A stretch of DNA of 64,000 nucleotides from Pseudoneurospora amorphoporcata (Eukaryota > Ascomycota > Sordariomycetes > Sordariales > Sordariaceae). The notes under the pieces are model-generated. The model made no database searches. It was not told where the DNA came from and saw nothing but the letters and a program-made list of their open reading frames with translations. Where the stretch lies: NCBI GenBank assembly GCA_033297205.1, contig MU859124.1, positions 103,542 through 167,541 of the forward strand, in the 5' to 3' direction. Position numbers and translations under genes: made by a program. Each line of letters begins with the position of its first letter. Position 1 is the stretch's first letter. Shown here piece by piece: positions 60,101 to 64,000 of the stretch.

Positions 60101-61620
60101 GAACAGAGTCTCTTCGCCAAAAGATCGTCCAATTCGACTTTTAAGCTTTTACTGGGGAAGAGCAAAGCGTCTTTGTCAATTTCCACGGGCCCAAGACGTC
60201 ATATAAGTGCTCAAAACCCTGGTATGACTTCTTCAAGGGAGATCTAATGAGTTATGCGAACCGACAAAAGCACATCGACCAGCACGAATTTCCGTATCGG
60301 TGTGCATATAAAGACTGCATTGTAGGATTAAAATTTAGATTCAGCACGGAAGACGACCTTTAAAAGCATAATGGGAAGTGGCATGCTCAGGAATATGAAG
60401 ACGACGAAAACACATTTCCCAAATTGGCTCTTTCATCTAGCTTTTCCGGTAACTCTAACGAGACCAACCTCTTCGAAGCATGTAAAAGAGGCGACATCGA
60501 GAGACTTAAGCAGCTTCTGGAATTCGACGGGGCAGAGAAAGAACTGGATAAACCCTGCAGATCTACCCGGAGTGTCGAACCTTCGGAATACCCACTTAGC
60601 CTCGCTGCTGGCATAGGCTATAAAGAAATATGCGCTTTATTGACTTCCAAAGGCGCGTCCGTTAACATCGCCTATGGAGAACCACTCAAAAAAGCAGTAG
60701 TAAATGGTCATCTAGAAGTTTGTGAATTTTTAACTTCTAATAGTGCCGACGTCAATATCTCCGGGCAGCCAAGCGGTTTCGGTGTTACGCTACTATATAT
60801 CGCAGCCCGCGAAGGACATTTGGAAATCTGCAAACTATTGATGCAAAGAGGAGCGAATATCAATTCTACGGAGGGTCGCGGTGGAATAACACCTCTATAT
60901 ATTGCAGTGGAAATAGGGAATATTAACATAATCACTCTACTTCTGCATCAAGACGGCATTAAAACAAACATAAAATTAGAAGGATAGGGGACACCCGTAC
61001 AAATGGCAGCTGCCGCGGGCGAAACTCAGGCATTACGTACTATGAAGTCATCTGGAAAGGTGGATATGAACGTCGGCCTCCTTCGATCAGCCTGCACAGC
61101 GGCCCCTGGCTCCTTGGATATGATCAAATATCTTCTGAACAACGGTTATGTTGATAAGGTAGACGAGATATGTGTGTAGATTGTTCTGCTGATAGTGTCA
61201 GTTATGTCGACTAAAACCTACGAGAATATTAGGGCTAAAGCCAGATTAGCTATAGACATGCTATTTTCCACGGGAAACCCGGTGCTCGGTGACGTTATGT
61301 TCCTCGCATCAAAGCTGGGGTACATATACCTGAATGAGAGACGGTTAAAGAACCACAAATTGCACACGGAGCTCAATCATCAAAAGCGCTTGACGGAGAA
61401 GCGAATACCCTTCTTGATCTTGATTATGGAGTACCCGAAATAGAGGATTAAAGGCTCCGCTTGGTCTAAGTTCCTTGATTTGAGAAAGGAAGTGGGAATG
61501 GAGATAGACCTTGAGCTTGTAAAGAACGTCGATAAGTTTGTGGAGAGGATTGAGAATAACTGGAACACGACAATTATTAATTATAAGCCTGAAGGGAAGG
61601 GTAAAGGTCGGTTAGCCTGA
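57111..61620 (+). pseudogene. STAND/NLR-type gene (DUF7708-like, NACHT, ankyrin), inactivated
   Basis: From ATG 57111 one frame reads as an N-terminal DUF7708-like domain through several exons (FKKNLDLKYA; GPIKLLLAVSFLL; FNKLLDAYGE; WKMMFKAIWKIFESDFGQIL). A P-loop split by an intron follows: HGAPGSG at about 58211-58223 joins KSTLIAATIERLL at about 58302. VVFLVLDGLDECANG is the Walker B region. After it come a winged-helix-like part with LVHKTAREFLIRR (about 59585), a C2H2-like linker (FPYRCAYKDC, about 60290) and ankyrin repeats (LSLAAGIGYKEICALL and similar, 60424-60987), ending at TGA 61620. At least six in-frame TAA/TAG codons occur in the first exon alone, and more follow; each is one CpA-to-TpA change from Gln or Trp. 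A 150-bp insertion lies at 58749. Intact members act as intracellular sensors in self/non-self recognition. Confidence 0.85.
58749..58898. mobile_element. 150-bp insertion with 8-bp TSD inside the NLR relic
   Basis: ACAGTTTC occurs at 58741-58748 and again at 58899-58906. Deleting one copy plus the 150 bases between restores an uninterrupted, plausible NLR frame (LSLPSTVSLSLDEEIKYYE). The insert is GC-richer than its host and has no clear terminal inverted repeat or coding capacity. An 8-bp duplication points to hAT-type cut-and-paste insertion of a tiny non-autonomous element; other mechanisms are possible. Confidence 0.7.
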
Positions 61621-62425
61621 CTTTCAGTGGCGTCGGATGATGAGATGTATGAGGACTGAAGGTAGATGAGGAAGACGAATCGTTTTAAGTAAAGGAGATT
61701 TCGAGAGGTTTTGTTGCGGAAGAAGGGGGCAAATTATACAAATCTCCATATAATCGAGGTGCATTTTCATTATATTCATATAGAATATTTGTTGGAAGTC
61801 CGTGCCTTGGGCCGCCCATTCACTGGGCCTTGCCCATTTACTGGCACACGCCTTCTAGGTATTTAGGCCGCCCTGGTTTCCGTTTCCTCTTCCGTTAGAC
61901 AACTCCAGAATCAAGCCCTTTTCGTTGTCGCCTTTTCCAGCCTCCATTAATATTTCACTATAGCATGATGTTTATCAACGCAGCGATTCATATTACGTTT
62001 CTCGGTCCCCACTACGGTCTGGTATAGATAAGCCATGGCATTCAACGCTGTTAGAATCTCTATTTTCAGATACAAGACGTGTAAATCATCTTTTAGTAGC
62101 TATTGAATAGCAACAAACAGGCTATCTTGGGCACACCTAATGATAGTCATAAGTTATATCAGTTGTAAGCCCTGCTTATACAACGTTCCGCCGCCAAAAA
62201 TTTTTTCCTTTATTCTATAGATCCCGCTATATATTCGTGTTACACTCCTACTTTTTTGGGGTTCGCATTACTCACACCTTCCAAAGAGGGTGTTCACCAC
62301 CAGTACGGCCACAGCAGCAAAACGGCCACCCAGAATAATTTCGAACTTCTTGCAACCCTCTTTCCTTAGCCATTAATCTATACTATAACACCACGTTGTA
62401 TTGTATTAAAACAATCGTTATCACC
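61621..62425. other. Spacer between NLR and transposase relics
   Basis: AT-shifted non-coding sequence. It probably contains the left end of the transposon whose transposase starts at 62426, but I could not define a terminal inverted repeat because the right end lies beyond the window. Confidence 0.4.
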
Positions 62426-63910
62426 ATGGAGGCACGGATTCAAAGAGCTCTCGAATTTCACCGCGAGAATCTAGAGGTCCCTGTCACCGAGCTGTGCAGG
62501 ACTTTCGAAGTGCCCCGCAAGCGCCTCCGCAACCGTATCAAAGGCATCCCTCCTAAGAAAGGCATACCCGCCCAAAACACCAAGCTTACCCTAGTAGAGG
62601 AGAAGGCTTTATGCAACTATATCGACCGTTTTGATAGAGTTAACTTCGTTGTGAGGCTATTATTTATCGAAGACGCCGCGAATTATATCATTTGAAGCCG
62701 TACTTCGAAGGTAAAGATCGCAGCTGACGAGGTTGACTGTGTTGGCCCCAACTGGGTCACACGGTTCACCGACCGGCATAAGTATCTGAGGCAGTTGCAA
62801 TATAAGATGGACTCTGCTCGTAAAGACAATGAAGACGTGGATAAGGTAGCCGATTTAAATATGTCTTCGATAGGAAAAACTGCTAATAAATAACATAATA
62901 GGTATCAGCCTACTTTTCAAAGCTTCTCGACGTCATCACCTCAGAAGGCTTCCTCCCTGAAGATATCTGGAATATGGATGAGACTGGATTTAGAATCGGT
63001 ATGGGTAAGGACCATGTTGTCGTTACTAAAAGGAAGTAATCTCACTACTTTAGCATCCCCGAGAATCGAGAGTCAGCAACGTGTATCGAGTGCGTGTCAG
63101 CTGGCGGGCAGTATTGCCCAAGCTTTATTATCCTTACCGGCCAACTTCACATGTCAAAGTGGTATATGAACAATAAGCTCGACCTATCAACACGATTGGC
63201 TACCGCTTCTACCGGCTATTCGAATGACGTTCTGTCCCTTGATTGGATAAAGCACTTCAACGAACATACGCAGAAGCAAGTCAAAGGAAAGAAGCTATCA
63301 CAGGATTACCTGTGATGGCACTGGTGATGCGCTGCACGATTGGCACAGCCATCGAGTCTCTATTGGCCATTGGCCAATAGGATCGCACGCATGCAGGCAC
63401 CAGTGGGCCTCAGTCTGGATCCAGGGCATGGCTCAGCCCTACCCTATATCCAGACCGTACACCTCCCTCTCTTCCCTTCCTCTCTCCTCGTACAACTACG
63501 TATGTCACATCTACCCCCTACCTCGCCCTACACCGTAATAGAAGCGCCTACTTATACTCGATAGTCATGGATCACATTACACTAGAGAATTTCTCCAGTA
63601 CTGTGACGATAATCAAATCGTAGTGTTTGGTCTACCTTCCCATTTCACACACATCCTTCAACCTCTTGACGTTGTTATTTTTCAACCGCTTAAGCACTAC
63701 CATGCCAAGGCGCTTGATATTATGGTTCGTGATGGCGTTGTTGATATTGGCAAGCTGGAGTTCCTCACGATAATTGAGGATGTAAGAAAGGAGGCAATGA
63801 AAGAGAAGACAATAAAATCAGCATTTAAAAAGACAGGGATTCATCCGTTCAACCCAGAAGTAGTGCTGGTACCGCTGAGGGCACGAGTGATAGAGCGCAC
63901 CCTATTATGA
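62426..63910 (+). pseudogene. Pogo/Fot1-type transposase relic
   Basis: ATG 62426 begins a psq-type helix-turn-helix (ALEFHRENLEVPVTELCRTF, VPRKRLRNRIKG), then LTLVEEKALCNYIDRF. After an in-frame TGA near 62694, a CENP-B-type segment follows (VGPNWVTRFTDRHKYL). An intron boundary near 62850-62901 then leads to the DDE domain: IWNMDETGFRIGMGK with the first catalytic Asp, IECVSAGGQYCPSFIILTG and LDWIKHFNEHT. TAA interrupts near 63037. After an insertion, the frame resumes at IVMD, lacking the expected GHGS before His, then GLPSHFTHILQPLDV and FKKTGIHPFNPEVV. This is the Tc1/mariner-pogo (Fot1) class of fungal DNA transposons. Stops, a frameshift, the small deletion at the second catalytic motif and the insertion make it dead. 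Confidence 0.85.
63310..63560. other. About 250-bp GC-rich insertion in transposase, with palindrome
   Basis: The transposase frame stops after LSQDY (63309) and resumes at IVMD (63561), where related transposases would continue directly. The intervening bases are C-rich and unlike their surroundings. They include a perfect 10-bp-arm palindrome CTATTGGCCA-T-TGGCCAATAG at 63360-63380. No clear target duplication or terminal repeat was found. Confidence 0.5.
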
Positions 63911-64000
63911 CAGGGCAGGAGTGCATATGTCCCGACAACGCCAAACTACCAAAAGGTAGACGATGTTCTGCTTGCAAGGCAGAACTCGTAGTGCACACTA
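63911..64000. other. Right edge, transposon tail
   Basis: Ninety bases after the transposase stop, presumably still within the transposon; no terminal inverted repeat could be recognised before the window ends. Confidence 0.3.

Overview
This is eukaryotic DNA from a filamentous ascomycete, most likely a sordariomycete. The signs are protein genes with short introns (about 50-135 bp, GT...CTAAC...AG), a lone dispersed 5S rRNA gene, an intron-containing tRNA-Asp, and two blocks carrying the CpA-to-TpA footprint of repeat-induced point mutation (RIP). The proteins include a HOG-pathway MAPKKK of the os-4/SSK22 type, P5C dehydrogenase, Sld3 and Dpb4. No prokaryotic, plasmid, CRISPR or viral signal was seen.

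Layout. 1-4640 is very AT-rich, gene-free, RIP-like DNA. It holds two small inverted-repeat elements with perfect 8-bp target duplications and two GC-richer LTR-like islands. 4641-52450 is a normal gene-bearing segment. Its genes, in order, are: a homeobox transcription factor (+), the osmosensing MAPKKK (-), an Sld3-like replication initiator (+), the Pol epsilon subunit Dpb4 (-), a single-pass membrane protein (-), a 6-kb stretch with no recognisable gene, P5C dehydrogenase (+), a bHLH factor (+), a small conserved-looking protein (+), tRNA-Asp (-), a C-terminal relic of a membrane-protein gene (+), an acidic coiled-coil protein (-), a rhomboid-family membrane protein (+), a PhoD-like phosphatase (+) and a 5S rRNA (+).

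52450-64000 is an accessory block of decayed genes: a SNF2/RAD5-type helicase relic (-), a STAND/NLR-type pseudogene (DUF7708-like N-terminus, NACHT, zinc-finger-like linker, ankyrin repeats; +), and a pogo/Fot1-type transposase relic (+). All three keep readable domains and intron boundaries but are broken by in-frame TAA/TAG codons where Gln or Trp is expected. The NLR relic also carries a 150-bp insertion with an 8-bp target duplication, and the transposase a roughly 250-bp GC-rich insertion.

Sld3 and Dpb4 are convergent neighbours that both act in DNA replication. The other housekeeping genes show no shared pathway and no cluster-like organisation. The strongest unusual signals are the RIP-inactivated NLR with its insertion, the two small transposon-like elements on the left, the divergent 5S gene, and a small gene whose stop codon lies inside a good splice donor.
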